From: Allosediminivita pacifica
Lineage (GTDB): Bacteria; Pseudomonadota; Alphaproteobacteria; Rhodobacterales; Rhodobacteraceae
Assembly (NCBI RefSeq): GCF_003054175.1
Contig: NZ_QBKN01000025.1
Location: 18,890-82,889, forward strand
Length of the DNA stretch: 64,000 nucleotides
Reading direction: 5' to 3'
The stretch's first letter is position 1; every line of letters begins with the position of its first letter. Below the pieces are notes generated by a model. That model saw only the letters and a list, made by a program, of their open reading frames with translations. It had not been told where the DNA came from and searched no databases. Shown here one piece after another: positions 44,552-53,499 of this stretch. The position numbers were made by a program, and so were the translations under genes.

Positions 44552-45814
44552 TCAGAAACGGCCGTCCCAATCCCGGCTCATTGTCAGGAAAACGGAATTC
44601 GATGCGGCCAAATCCGAATCGTCGCGCAGGGTGCGCCCCGCGCCCACCGAAAGCTGCCAGTCACGAGTCAGCTGCCGGTCCATGCTCGCCGTCAGTCCCA
44701 GTTGCGATGTGTCATCGCCCTCGCCCAGGTACTCGGTGTCGGCGTAGGTCGCGAAGAGACCGAACTGAGTGAGCGGGTCATAGGTCATCTGCCAGCCGGC
44801 CCGCGCCGTCGTCGACAGGATGGTTTCGCCGTCGTTGTCCTGCCCGACCTCGCGGTCGAGGTAGGCTGTCACGCGGCTTGTGCGCGTCGGCTGCATCTCG
44901 AAGGCAAGCGTCGCGACAAGCTCGGTCCCGTCGTCGTGGATCGAGCTTGCACCGAGGTCGAGACTGATCTCGCCCGTCCGGCCAAGCTCCTGTGTCACGC
45001 CCGCCGTCACGGTAACCCGGTCCTCGGCCCGATCCGGCGTGGTGAAGGAGACGGTCGCGCGATACTCGCCGGTCGGACGCAGGGCCGTCAGCCCGAGCCC
45101 GTACTCGGTCGTATCGGTGGCACTCGCGCCCTCCTTGTCCGAAAGCACGTACCGCAGCCGCCCGGTCAGGCGCAGCGTCCGGGTCAGGTCCATGTGGCTG
45201 TAAAGCCGTGCGTTGTACCGGCGGCTGTCTTCCAGCTGGTCGGTGGTGACATCCTCGTAGCTCAGGTCGCTGCCGCGCAGATCGAAACCCCAGCCGAACA
45301 GGTCGTCCCGCCCGAAATCGCCGTTCACGCCCACACGGCTGCTGACGCGGTAGCCGCTGCCCTCCAGGTCGTCGAGATCCTCCGGAACCTCGAAGCTGCC
45401 GTCCTGAAGCTCGATCAGCTCCAGCGCGCGAAGGTATTCGATATTCTGCCGGTTGATACTCGCGAAGGCACCCAGCTCGGCAGCGGGGCCGCGATAGCCG
45501 TAGTCCAGCCGGGCCGAGGGCCGGTCGAACTCGAGCCCGCCGCTGTCATCGCCCAGCTCGCCCACCAGCTGCGCACCGAGGGTCATCGCCAGCGACGCGC
45601 GCCGCGTCTCGGTCGAGATCGTGAAGCCCAGATCGGTCGTCGCCACGGTCTCGGTCTCGTCAGCACCCGGGTCGAGATCGGGGTTGGTGGTAACGCGAAG
45701 CCCCTGGCTCAGGTCCAGGCGCATGCGCTTGCCGCCCGCCTCCTGAGCCACTGCAGGAAGGCCGAGCGCGGTCATCGCCGCGCCCAGAAGAAGGAGGCTG
45801 CGTGAAACGCGCAT
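44552..45814 (-). CDS. Outer-membrane beta-barrel protein of the EPS/exosortase locus
   Basis: The 420-aa protein has a signal peptide (RVSRSLLLLGAAMTALGLPAVAQ) and then alternating amphipathic strands in pairs, such as RAGWQMTYDPLTQFGLFATYAD, with the typical C-terminal aromatic residue (SRDWDGRF). It resembles the exosortase-associated outer-membrane family seen between export and exosortase genes in other EPS loci. It may serve as the outer-membrane pore or anchor, alongside the short Wza-like protein. I do not recognise a closer family. Confidence 0.75.
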   Translation of the reverse strand: MRVSRSLLLLGAAMTALGLPAVAQEAGGKRMRLDLSQGLRVTTNPDLDPGADETETVATTDLGFTISTETRRASLAMTLGAQLVGELGDDSGGLEFDRPSARLDYGYRGPAAELGAFASINRQNIEYLRALELIELQDGSFEVPEDLDDLEGSGYRVSSRVGVNGDFGRDDLFGWGFDLRGSDLSYEDVTTDQLEDSRRYNARLYSHMDLTRTLRLTGRLRYVLSDKEGASATDTTEYGLGLTALRPTGEYRATVSFTTPDRAEDRVTVTAGVTQELGRTGEISLDLGASSIHDDGTELVATLAFEMQPTRTSRVTAYLDREVGQDNDGETILSTTARAGWQMTYDPLTQFGLFATYADTEYLGEGDDTSQLGLTASMDRQLTRDWQLSVGAGRTLRDDSDLAASNSVFLTMSRDWDGRF

Positions 45815-45837
45815 GACTCAGATCCCCGTGCGCGCGG

Positions 45838-46446
45838 TCACTCGAAAAGCCGGCGCATGGGCACGACCAGCGTGTCGCCCGGGGCCATCTCCGTCGTGCC
45901 GATGCTGCTGTAGCCGTCAAGCACCTGCTGGTAGTTGAAAGTGTAGACCCGCTCGCCGGCCGAACCGGCCCTGCGGCGCAGCTGCACGCGCTTGATCGCG
46001 GCGAAATCCGTGAACCCGCCCGCCATCGAGAGCGCCTGCAACAGCGTGGTGTGGGCCTCGACCTCGATCAGGCCGGGGTTGTTCACCTCGCCGATCACGT
46101 AGACCTTGAGCGGCTCGGGCTCGGCGGGCTGCGGCCGTTCGGTGACCTCGAGGATCGACACCACGACGTTCGGGGTATTGGCGAAGTCGTCGGCCAGTGC
46201 CGAGGTGATTCGCGCGCGCGCCTGCTCAAGCGTACCGCCACCGACACGCAACACACCGGCCAACGGAACCGAGATCCGGCCATCCGGTGCAACGAGGACA
46301 TCGCGGTTGAGGGAATCGTCCTCGATCACCTCGACCCGCAGCACATCGCCTGCCCTGATACGGTATTCGTAAGCGTCCGCCTGCCCCGGCAGAAGGCTCA
46401 GGGTGAAGGTCATCATCGCAAGGAATGCGCCTAGAATTTTCATCAT
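45838..46446 (-). CDS. Polysaccharide export protein (Wza/GfcE-like, short)
   Basis: About 202 aa with a signal peptide (KILGAFLAMMTFTLSLLPGQADA), a Poly_export domain (YRIRAGDVLRVEVIEDDSLNRDVLVAPDGRISVPLAGVLRVGGGTLEQA) and one SLBB domain (VYVIGEVNNPGLIEVEAHTTLLQALSMAGGF). It lacks the C-terminal helix that crosses the outer membrane in Wza, and has no lipobox cysteine, as is common in exosortase-linked EpsE homologues. Start: the ATGATG pair at 46446/46443. Together with the next gene, the barrel protein, it may form the outer export channel. Confidence 0.9.
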   Translation of the reverse strand: MMKILGAFLAMMTFTLSLLPGQADAYEYRIRAGDVLRVEVIEDDSLNRDVLVAPDGRISVPLAGVLRVGGGTLEQARARITSALADDFANTPNVVVSILEVTERPQPAEPEPLKVYVIGEVNNPGLIEVEAHTTLLQALSMAGGFTDFAAIKRVQLRRRAGSAGERVYTFNYQQVLDGYSSIGTTEMAPGDTLVVPMRRLFE

Positions 46447-46554
46447 TGTCGTCCCGTGCTCCAAGGCTCTCACGCCGATCCCGTTTGGCAGGGACCTTGC
46501 GGCGCACCTTATCCGATTGAAACCGGGAACAGAAATATTCTGGCCCGGCACGTG

Positions 46555-46601
46555 AAAACGCCGCCTTCCCGTGCCTGTGAGGTCACAGACGGGGAAGGCG
46601 G
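46555..46601 (-). terminator. Intrinsic terminator of the TPR (prsT) gene
   Basis: A 12-bp stem (ACGGGGAAGGCGG with CCGCCTTCCCGT, one bulge, 16-base loop) starts 10 bases after the TPR gene stop on the minus strand and is followed by CGTTTT. It separates the TPR gene from the wza-barrel-xrtD genes. Confidence 0.7.
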
Positions 46602-46610
46602 GCCGTCATA

Positions 46611-49037
46611 TCAGCCGTCGAGTTCGGCCATGCGCTCCCGCGCCCGCTGGTACTGCGCGACACTCGTGTCGTCGCCGGCCAGCTCGAAACCACGCTCCAG
46701 TTCGGCGCGTGCCTCGGACGTCCGCCCCGCCTCGGCATAGGCGAGGCCGAGGTTGAAGGCGACGCTGGGGTTGTCCGGCAGCCCGCGCGCCGCGGCCTGC
46801 AGGTTCAGGATGGCGCGATCGACCTCGCCCTTGCGCAGTTGCACCCAGCCCAGCGTGTCGAGAAGCGCCGGCTGGGTCATGCCGCGCAGACGCTGGGCAA
46901 TGCGGTAGGCCCGGTCGATCGACTCGGCGTCATCCCGCGCCGATGCGAGCATGCTGGCAAGGTTGTTGGCGGCAATGATGTCGTCGGGGTTCTGCTCATA
47001 GAGCCGCTCGTAGATCGCGATGGCCTCTTCCGGTTCGGCGGCGCGCTCCAGTTCCAGCGCACGCAGCACGAGAAGCTGCGGCTCGTCCGGCTGGCGCTCC
47101 AGCGCATCGCTCAACACCTGCGTGGCCGCCTCGCCCTGCCCGGTCTCGTTCAGCAGCGTATAGAGCCGCTGGATCGCGACGATCTGCTCGGGCGCGTCCT
47201 CGACCACCTCGCGCAGAACGCGGATCGCCTCCTCCCGATCACCGCGCACGGCGGCAAGGTTCGCCTCCAGCAGACGCAGCGCCACGTTCTCGGGATCTTC
47301 CGCGCGCAGCTCCTCAAGCAGGCGCTCTGCCTCGTCGAAGCGGCCCGACATCATCTGGATGCGCAGCATCTGCATCTCCGCGCCCATGTCGCTCTCGCTG
47401 CCGTCCGCGGTCTCGCGCAGAAGCTCCAGGCTTTCGTCGATCCGGTTCTGACTGAACATGATAGCCGCCTGCAGGGACCGTGCCATGGGCGCCGCGTTGG
47501 GATTGTCGCTGTTGGCAAACTGGGCCAGGACGTCCCGCGCCCCGTCGACATCGCCCTGCTGCAGCAGCACGCGCCCCAGCATCTGCGCAACCTCGAGGTT
47601 GCCCGTCGCGCGCAGGGATTCGGTCAGCACCTGCTCGGCCTGCCCGAAAAGCCCCCGCGAGATCTGGAACCGTGCATAGATCAGCGATTCCTCTGCAGCC
47701 GAGCCGCTGATCTCGACGGCCTGCGCAAGTCGCTGTTCGGCCAGCTCGATATTGCCCAGCTTCTGCTGCGCCTCGGCCAGCAGCAGCAGCGCGCGGATGT
47801 TGCGCGGGTCCTGGTCGAGAGCGAGCCGAAGGTCGGTGACCGCCGCACCCATCTCGTCGCCGCGGATCCGCCAGGCCGCCTGCATCAGCAGCCCGTCCAC
47901 GTTGCTCGGATCGCTCTCGAGCACCTCTGAGACAAGCGCGCGCGCGCCTTCGACATCGCCCGAGGCCGACCGCATCCGCGACAGCGTGATGCGCGCGTCG
48001 TTGACAAGCGCGGTGTCGCCTGCCGCCTCGGCAATGTCGCTGGCAGTCTGCATGGCCTCTTCGGTCGCGCCCGCGTCGAAGCGGAGCTTGCTCGCCTCCA
48101 GCGCGTAGCGCCGGCCGAGGTCCGTGCCGCCGTTGGCCGAGGCAAGGCGCTCCAGCTCCGCCAACGCCTCTTCCGTGCCACGCAATTGCAGCAGGAACTG
48201 CACCACCGCGAAATGCCCCTCGGGTTCGGCATCGTCGGCGCCGGCCTGTTCCCGCAGGAAGGTCTCGGCCTCGTCGAATTCTTGGCGCGAGAGATACCAG
48301 CGGATCAGCATCGAGGCGACTTCCTCGTCCTCGGGGAAACGCTCGAACATGTCGCGCAGCACCGGCCCGATCTCGTCCCGCCGTCCCAGCTGGTCCAGCA
48401 CGCGCACGCGCGTCATCCGCAGCGAAAGGCTTTCCGGGTGCATCTCGGTCAGTCGTTCCAGGTAGGGCAGGGCCTGTTCCGGGTCGGGGCCCGAGACATG
48501 CCAGTCCACAAGCACCCGCAGCGCCGTGTCGAGATCCGGGTTCTCCTCAAGCAGCGCCTGAGCCCGCTCGACGGCCTCGCCCGCGGCGACATCGTCGCGC
48601 GCAACACGGGCGTCGTGATAGGCGAGGATCGTCTCGAGCGCCCGGTGCTCAGGCAGATCCGGGTCAAGCTCGATTGCCGCCTCGCCGTGGCGACGCGCCT
48701 CTTCCCAGTTGCCGTTGTCGATCGAGAACTCGGCCAGCTTGCGCCGCACGTCCATCGTGTCCGGATACTGCTCGATCAGGCGTAGGTACTGGCCATAGGC
48801 CTCCTGCGCCTGCCCTTCCTCCAGAAGGAGGTCCGCGTAAAGCCGCCGCGCCTCGCGGTGAAAGCCGTCGTTGTCGAAGACGTTGCGCAGCTCGATCAGC
48901 GCCCGGTCCACGTCGCCTTCTTCCAGCAGAGTCAGCGCCGACTGGTAGTAGCGCTCCGCGCGTTCCTCGCGGCTCTCGCAGGCCGCAAGGACCGTGACCG
49001 TCAGGAGGAGGATGAGGAACGTGCGAATCCGGGTCAT
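46611..49037 (-). CDS. prsT: TPR-repeat lipoprotein of the exosortase system (PrsT-like)
   Basis: About 808 aa. ATG 49037 opens TRIRTFLILLLTVTVLAACESREE, a lipoprotein signal with Cys19 after LAA. The rest is a long run of TPR and TPR-like helical pairs: AERYYQSALTLLEEGDVDRALIELRNVF at the start, LLLLAEAQQKLGNIELAEQRLAQAVEI in the middle, VAFNLGLAYAEAGRTSEARAELERGFEL at the end. PrsT-type TPR proteins accompany exosortase/EPS loci and are thought to assemble or couple the export complex in the periplasm. Divergent from the ATPase-co-polymerase-kinase group. Confidence 0.9.
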   Translation of the reverse strand: MTRIRTFLILLLTVTVLAACESREERAERYYQSALTLLEEGDVDRALIELRNVFDNDGFHREARRLYADLLLEEGQAQEAYGQYLRLIEQYPDTMDVRRKLAEFSIDNGNWEEARRHGEAAIELDPDLPEHRALETILAYHDARVARDDVAAGEAVERAQALLEENPDLDTALRVLVDWHVSGPDPEQALPYLERLTEMHPESLSLRMTRVRVLDQLGRRDEIGPVLRDMFERFPEDEEVASMLIRWYLSRQEFDEAETFLREQAGADDAEPEGHFAVVQFLLQLRGTEEALAELERLASANGGTDLGRRYALEASKLRFDAGATEEAMQTASDIAEAAGDTALVNDARITLSRMRSASGDVEGARALVSEVLESDPSNVDGLLMQAAWRIRGDEMGAAVTDLRLALDQDPRNIRALLLLAEAQQKLGNIELAEQRLAQAVEISGSAAEESLIYARFQISRGLFGQAEQVLTESLRATGNLEVAQMLGRVLLQQGDVDGARDVLAQFANSDNPNAAPMARSLQAAIMFSQNRIDESLELLRETADGSESDMGAEMQMLRIQMMSGRFDEAERLLEELRAEDPENVALRLLEANLAAVRGDREEAIRVLREVVEDAPEQIVAIQRLYTLLNETGQGEAATQVLSDALERQPDEPQLLVLRALELERAAEPEEAIAIYERLYEQNPDDIIAANNLASMLASARDDAESIDRAYRIAQRLRGMTQPALLDTLGWVQLRKGEVDRAILNLQAAARGLPDNPSVAFNLGLAYAEAGRTSEARAELERGFELAGDDTSVAQYQRARERMAELDG

Positions 49038-49449
49038 GAGAATTCCAAAAAAATGCCGCGAGTCTGGTTGCGCGCCTGTTAGCACATAGCGCCAGCCAAT
49101 CTACAAGATCTGAACGAGACGAGGCCCGAACATGGCGCTCCGTTCGGGAATAGGGCCTTATTTTCATGTCACTGGCGGATTGTCGATCCACCGAAAACAG
49201 CGCTGCCTTATTCGTGCCGGCAGGCTACGGGAGCCAAATCCCGGCCCCACCTGAAGAAAAGGCAAAAACAAGGCAAATTAAAGCCTTTGATAACCTAGAT
49301 TCCCGTGTCCGGAAGGGATGTAGCAGTTGCTAGGGGCAGGAGTTTTCCATAAGTTATGCCTCGCTGGCGCTTCGCCAGGGCCACGGGGCGCCACGAACCG
49401 CCCTGCCACAATTCCCAGCGACGCGGGCTCTTCTTCAGTCGGGTAGACT
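49038..49449. promoter_or_regulatory. Divergent promoter region, prsT / EPS ATPase group
   Basis: About 410 bases without a gene. It contains AAGGC-N8-GCCTT at 49270-49287 in an AT-rich stretch and a CTGGCG-CTT-CGCCAG hairpin at 49374-49388, about 60 bp before the ATPase gene. These may mark a regulator site and a leader structure. Individual promoters cannot be placed with confidence. Confidence 0.45.
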
Positions 49450-50379
49450 ATGAATTTTAACTTTGAGATCTACACGACCCATTTCGGGCTGAACAAGCGC
49501 CCCTTCACGCTCGTCCCCGACCCCGAATGCGTCTACTGGTCGCCTGCCCACCTCAAGGCCAAGGCCGTGCTCGAATACGGCATGGTCAACCGCGCGCCGA
49601 TTACCATGGTCGTGGGCGAGATCGGCTCGGGCAAGACGACCCTCGTGCGCGAACTGCTCAACCAGATCGAAGAGGAAATGACCGTCGGCTTCATCGCGAA
49701 CGCCGCGCCGGTCGACCTCGCGGACATGATGCGGCTGATCCTGCATTCGCTCGGCCAGGACGATCTGGACGAGGGCGAGACGACCTATCCCGCCCTCTAC
49801 CGCCGGCTCGAAGCCTTCCTGGTCGATGAATACGCTAGGGGCCGCCGCGTCGTCCTGATCTTCGACGAGGCGCAGAATCTCGGGCGGGACGCGCTCGAAC
49901 ACCTGCGCATGCTGACCAACATCAACTTCTCGCATCACGAGCTGGTGCAGCTTGTCCTCGTGGGCCAGCCCGAACTGCGCGACATCGTCATGCGCTCGGA
50001 CATGGTGCAGATGGCACAGCGCATCTCGGCCAGTGTCTTCCTGCCCGCACTGCGCGAACAGGACGTGCAGGCCTACATCGAACATCGTCTCGCCGTGGCC
50101 GGGGCCACCCGTCCGCTGTTCGACCCCGATACCTTCCCGCTGATCTTCGAAGTCACCGGCGGCACGCCGCGTCTCGTCAATCAGCTCTGCGATTTCTCGC
50201 TTCTCTACGCCTATGCCGACGAGTCTCCGACCGTGACGGTCCAGACGATCCAGCGCGTGCTGGATGACAATCTCTTCTTCTGCGCGGGACGGGGCCGCCC
50301 CCTGAGGCTCGTGCACACCGAAGAAGACGAGACAGAAGACGAGACCGCCCGCGGCCGCGACGACACGCACCAGAGATAG
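49450..50379 (+). CDS. ExeA-like AAA ATPase of the exosortase/EPS system
   Basis: The 309-aa ATPase has the characteristic opening YTTHFGLNKRPFTLVPDPECVYWS, Walker A GEIGSGKTTL near residue 58, Walker B VVLIFDEAQNL near 140, and VGQPELRDIV with an arginine-finger region (MVQMAQRISASVFL). Related to the XrtA-associated ATPase family found with PEP-CTERM loci. The C-terminal 30 residues are acidic and disordered. It may energise assembly of the polymer or export machinery. The co-polymerase gene follows after 10 bases. Confidence 0.9.
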   Translation: MNFNFEIYTTHFGLNKRPFTLVPDPECVYWSPAHLKAKAVLEYGMVNRAPITMVVGEIGSGKTTLVRELLNQIEEEMTVGFIANAAPVDLADMMRLILHSLGQDDLDEGETTYPALYRRLEAFLVDEYARGRRVVLIFDEAQNLGRDALEHLRMLTNINFSHHELVQLVLVGQPELRDIVMRSDMVQMAQRISASVFLPALREQDVQAYIEHRLAVAGATRPLFDPDTFPLIFEVTGGTPRLVNQLCDFSLLYAYADESPTVTVQTIQRVLDDNLFFCAGRGRPLRLVHTEEDETEDETARGRDDTHQR

Positions 50380-50389
50380 GACTGCTCAG

Positions 50390-51982
50390 ATGGATCTCGG
50401 CTACTACTGGAAGATTTTCCGGCGCCGTCTGCCCTACGTCATCATCCTGGCGGCGCTCGGGACGGCGATCGGCGTGTCGCTCGCCATGACGCTGCCACCG
50501 ACCTACAACTCCGAGGCGACGCTGATCGTCGAGTCCGAGCAGATTCCCGGCGATCTGGCCGAAACCACTGTCCGGACCGGCGAGGTCGAGGCCCTGCAGA
50601 TCATCCGTCAGCGCATCCTCAGCCGCGACGTCCTGCTCGAGCTCGCCAACGAGCTGGAGATCTACCCGCCGGACTCGGAACTGACCGCCGACCAGAAGGT
50701 CGACGACCTGCGCCAGCGGATCCGCTTCACCACGACCGGCGGGCAGACATCCTCCCGCGGCCCGCGTGACGCGACGATCGTGACCGTCGGCTTCACCGCC
50801 GAAACCGGTCGCCTCGCCGCAGAGACCGCGAACGAGGTCGTGACCCTGATCCTGCAGGAAAACGTCGAGATGCGGACCGCCGTGGCCCGCCAGACGCTCG
50901 ACTTCTTCACGCAGGAGGTCGACCGCCTCGAACAAAGCCTGTCGCGCGTCAGCAGCCAGATCCGCGAGTTCCGCGAGAACAATCTCGAAGCCCTCCCCGA
51001 CAGCCTCGAATTTCGCCGCGGCCAGCAGGCCACCTTGCAGGAGCGCCTCGCCCAGCTCGAACGCGAACAGGCCTCCCTGCGCGAGCAGCGCGACCGCCTG
51101 ACGACACTCTACGAGGCGACCGGGCAGACGGCGCTCGACGGTAGCGGACGCCAGCCCCGCCTGCAGGCCAGCCCCGCGCGGGAACGGCTCGACAACCTCC
51201 GCAGCCAATACGCCGAGCTTTCGGGCGTTCTGGCCGAGGGCAATCCCCGCCTGGCGGCCCTGCGTTCGCAGATCGAATCCGCCGAAGCCGCGGTCGAATC
51301 TGCCTCGTCAGCCAATGCCGAAGGCGACTCTGCCGCAAGTTCCGAGCAGCAGCTCGAATCCTCGCTCTACCAGATGCAGCTTTCCGATCTCGATTCCCAG
51401 ATCGCCTATATCGACGAGCAGAGGGAAGCCGCCCGCGAGCGGATGGAGCAGCTGACCCGCTCGATCGAACAGACGCCGGGCAATGCGGTCACGCTCGATT
51501 CGCTCGAGCGCGACTACGAGAACCTCCAGGCCCAGTACAACCAGGCCGTCGCCAACCGGGCCCGCGCCGAAACCGGCAGCATGATCGAATCCCTGTCACG
51601 CGGCCAGCGCATCAGTGTGGTCGAACAGGCCGTTCCGCCGACAAGCCCCTCCAGCCCGAACCGCCCGGTGATCTCTATCGCGGGCCTCATGGGCGGCCTC
51701 GGGCTCGGCGTGGCGCTGATCGTGCTCATGGAGCTTCTGAATTCCGCCGTGCGGCGGCCCCAGGACATCAGGAATGCCCTCGGGATCGAGACCTTTGCCA
51801 CCATCCCCTACATGGTCACGCAGCGCGAACGGATGCGCCGCCGGACCGTCACCCTGACCACCGCGCTGATCCTGCTGGTCGGCGTGCCCGGGGGGCTCTG
51901 GTATATTGACAGGAACGTGATGCCGGTTCAGCCCCTGTTCGAGAGCGTGCTCGACAAGGTCAACCTCGGCCATCTTATCTGA
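50390..51982 (+). CDS. EPS chain-length determinant (Wzz/GumC family co-polymerase)
   Basis: A 530-aa inner-membrane protein with the Wzz opening YYWKIFRRRLPYVIILAALGTAIGVSLAMTLPPTYNSEATLIVE, a long periplasmic coiled coil (about residues 180-390, rich in E, Q and R: QEVDRLEQSLSRVSSQIREF) and a second membrane segment ISIAGLMGGLGLGVALIVLMEL near 425. A third hydrophobic segment follows (TALILLVGVPGGLWYI near 490), unusual for Wzz and shared with exosortase-locus homologues. It controls chain length together with the next gene product. Confidence 0.92.
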   Translation: MDLGYYWKIFRRRLPYVIILAALGTAIGVSLAMTLPPTYNSEATLIVESEQIPGDLAETTVRTGEVEALQIIRQRILSRDVLLELANELEIYPPDSELTADQKVDDLRQRIRFTTTGGQTSSRGPRDATIVTVGFTAETGRLAAETANEVVTLILQENVEMRTAVARQTLDFFTQEVDRLEQSLSRVSSQIREFRENNLEALPDSLEFRRGQQATLQERLAQLEREQASLREQRDRLTTLYEATGQTALDGSGRQPRLQASPARERLDNLRSQYAELSGVLAEGNPRLAALRSQIESAEAAVESASSANAEGDSAASSEQQLESSLYQMQLSDLDSQIAYIDEQREAARERMEQLTRSIEQTPGNAVTLDSLERDYENLQAQYNQAVANRARAETGSMIESLSRGQRISVVEQAVPPTSPSSPNRPVISIAGLMGGLGLGVALIVLMELLNSAVRRPQDIRNALGIETFATIPYMVTQRERMRRRTVTLTTALILLVGVPGGLWYIDRNVMPVQPLFESVLDKVNLGHLI

Positions 51983-51996
51983 GACGGAACCGGACC

Positions 51997-52854
51997 ATGG
52001 AGCGTTTGCAGGCGGCCATCAACAAGGCCAGGAACAATCAGGGCGAAACGGCCAGGACCACCCGAGCGCGGCCTGTCCCGGCGCAGCCACGGGATGACAC
52101 CTCCGAAGCCTGGGAGGCGCTGCCGGAGGCACAGCTCACCCCCAAGCTGCTCCGGCGCAACCGCATCGTCACCAGCGAAGCCGGTCCCGAGGCAACGCCC
52201 TTCGACATGCTGCGGACCCGCACCCTGCGCCACATGCAGGAGCAGGGCTGGCGGCGCCTTGCCATCACCTCGCCGACCCCGGCCTGCGGCAAGAGCACCG
52301 TTACCCTCAACCTCGCGCTCTCCATCGCCCGCCAGTCCGCCGCCAAGGCCATCGAGATCGAGATGGACATGCGCCGGCCCAGCCAGAACCAGCTTCTCGG
52401 ACTGCGCGGTCAGCGCGATCAGAACGGTCCGGGCGTCCCCGAACTTCTTACCGGCGACGCGAACTTTGCCGACGTCGGCTTCCGCTACGGCCCGGGTCTC
52501 GCACTCGCCACCGGCAACGCCCCTGTCGCCAACGCCTCGGACATCCTGCTCGACGACCGCATCGGCCAGACTCTCGACTCCATAGAACAGGCCTACCAGC
52601 CGCAGTTGATGCTTTTCGACATGTCGCCGCTCCTGGTCAGCGATGACACCATGGCCTTCATGCGCCACGTGGATTGTGTCCTGATCGTGGCCGCGGCCGA
52701 GCGCAGCTCCGTGACCGAAATCGACCGCTGTGAACGCGAACTGGCCAGCCAGACCAGCGTCCTCGGCGTCGTCCTGAACAAATCGCGCTTTTCCACGAGC
52801 GAATACGGCGGCTACGGCGATTACAGCTACGGGTACGGCGACGCCAAACGTTGA
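51997..52854 (+). CDS. BY-kinase / CpsD-like ATPase of EPS synthesis
   Basis: Cytoplasmic P-loop protein of 285 aa. The Walker A region is ITSPTPACGKSTVTLNLALSIA near residue 88; the A' region shows IEIEMDMRRPSQNQ in place of the usual DxDxR, and Walker B is LMLFDMSPLL. The last residues carry a tyrosine cluster (SEYGGYGDYSYGYGDAK), the autophosphorylation sites of bacterial tyrosine kinases. It lies 14 bases after the co-polymerase gene, its expected partner. The canonical second aspartate and arginine of A' appear as EMDMRR, so kinase activity is likely. Confidence 0.9.
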   Translation: MERLQAAINKARNNQGETARTTRARPVPAQPRDDTSEAWEALPEAQLTPKLLRRNRIVTSEAGPEATPFDMLRTRTLRHMQEQGWRRLAITSPTPACGKSTVTLNLALSIARQSAAKAIEIEMDMRRPSQNQLLGLRGQRDQNGPGVPELLTGDANFADVGFRYGPGLALATGNAPVANASDILLDDRIGQTLDSIEQAYQPQLMLFDMSPLLVSDDTMAFMRHVDCVLIVAAAERSSVTEIDRCERELASQTSVLGVVLNKSRFSTSEYGGYGDYSYGYGDAKR

Positions 52855-53011
52855 GGCATCGCCCGACGCCGTGCGGCCTCGACATGAAGTTTCCTTACCT
52901 TTTACGGTGCTCCGCCTAGGTTTGGTAACGGAGTGGCCTTAATGTGCTTCCACTCTCGCTTTGTTGGCCAAAACGTGGCTGGCTCAATCAAGCGAGCGCG
53001 GAGTTCGGAAA

Positions 53012-53497
53012 ATGCGATTCATCAGCCAGCGAAACGTCCGGACCTGCCTGCGTTCGGCCGTCGCCAGCCTCTGCCTTCTGGCCAGCGCCACAGTGGCACC
53101 CGCCGCGGTTCCGATGCAGGACCGCGCCAAACCCTATGTTGTCACGAATGACTATGGTGGCTCCGTTCAGGATCGACTTGTGCAGATCCGCGATCTCCGC
53201 CGCTCCGGCCGCCCGATCGAGATCCGGGGCGCGGTCTGCTATTCCAGCTGCACCATGCTTCTCGGGCTCGGCAACACCTGCGTTGAACCCCGCACCATGT
53301 TCGGCTTTCATGCGCCCTCGCGCAGCGGCACCCCGCTCCCGCGCCCGGTCTTTGAACAGGTCTCGCGCCTGATCGCTGCCAGCTACCCGGAGCAGCTTCG
53401 CGGCTGGTATCTCGACGAAGCACGCTACGCGGATTCAGGGCTTCGCATCATGCGCGGCAGTGATCTCATAGACCGCCGGATTGCCAGGGCCTGCTGA
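53012..53497 (+). CDS. Small exported protein with a ClpP/crotonase-like core
   Basis: From ATG 53012 the product is 161 aa with a signal peptide (TCLRSAVASLCLLASATVAPAA). The core is IRGAVCYSSCTMLLGLGNTCVEPRTMFGFHAP: Cys76, Ser79, Cys80, Cys90 and His100. This is reminiscent of periplasmic ClpP-fold proteins, where a serine next to cysteine and a GFH histidine could form a dyad. The ClpP likeness is a judgement by pattern, not a confirmed domain. The gene sits between the BY-kinase and a VPLPA-CTERM protein gene, so it may process or chaperone surface proteins. It converges on the next gene with a two-base gap. Confidence 0.7.
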   Translation: MRFISQRNVRTCLRSAVASLCLLASATVAPAAVPMQDRAKPYVVTNDYGGSVQDRLVQIRDLRRSGRPIEIRGAVCYSSCTMLLGLGNTCVEPRTMFGFHAPSRSGTPLPRPVFEQVSRLIAASYPEQLRGWYLDEARYADSGLRIMRGSDLIDRRIARAC

Positions 53498-53499
53498 CC

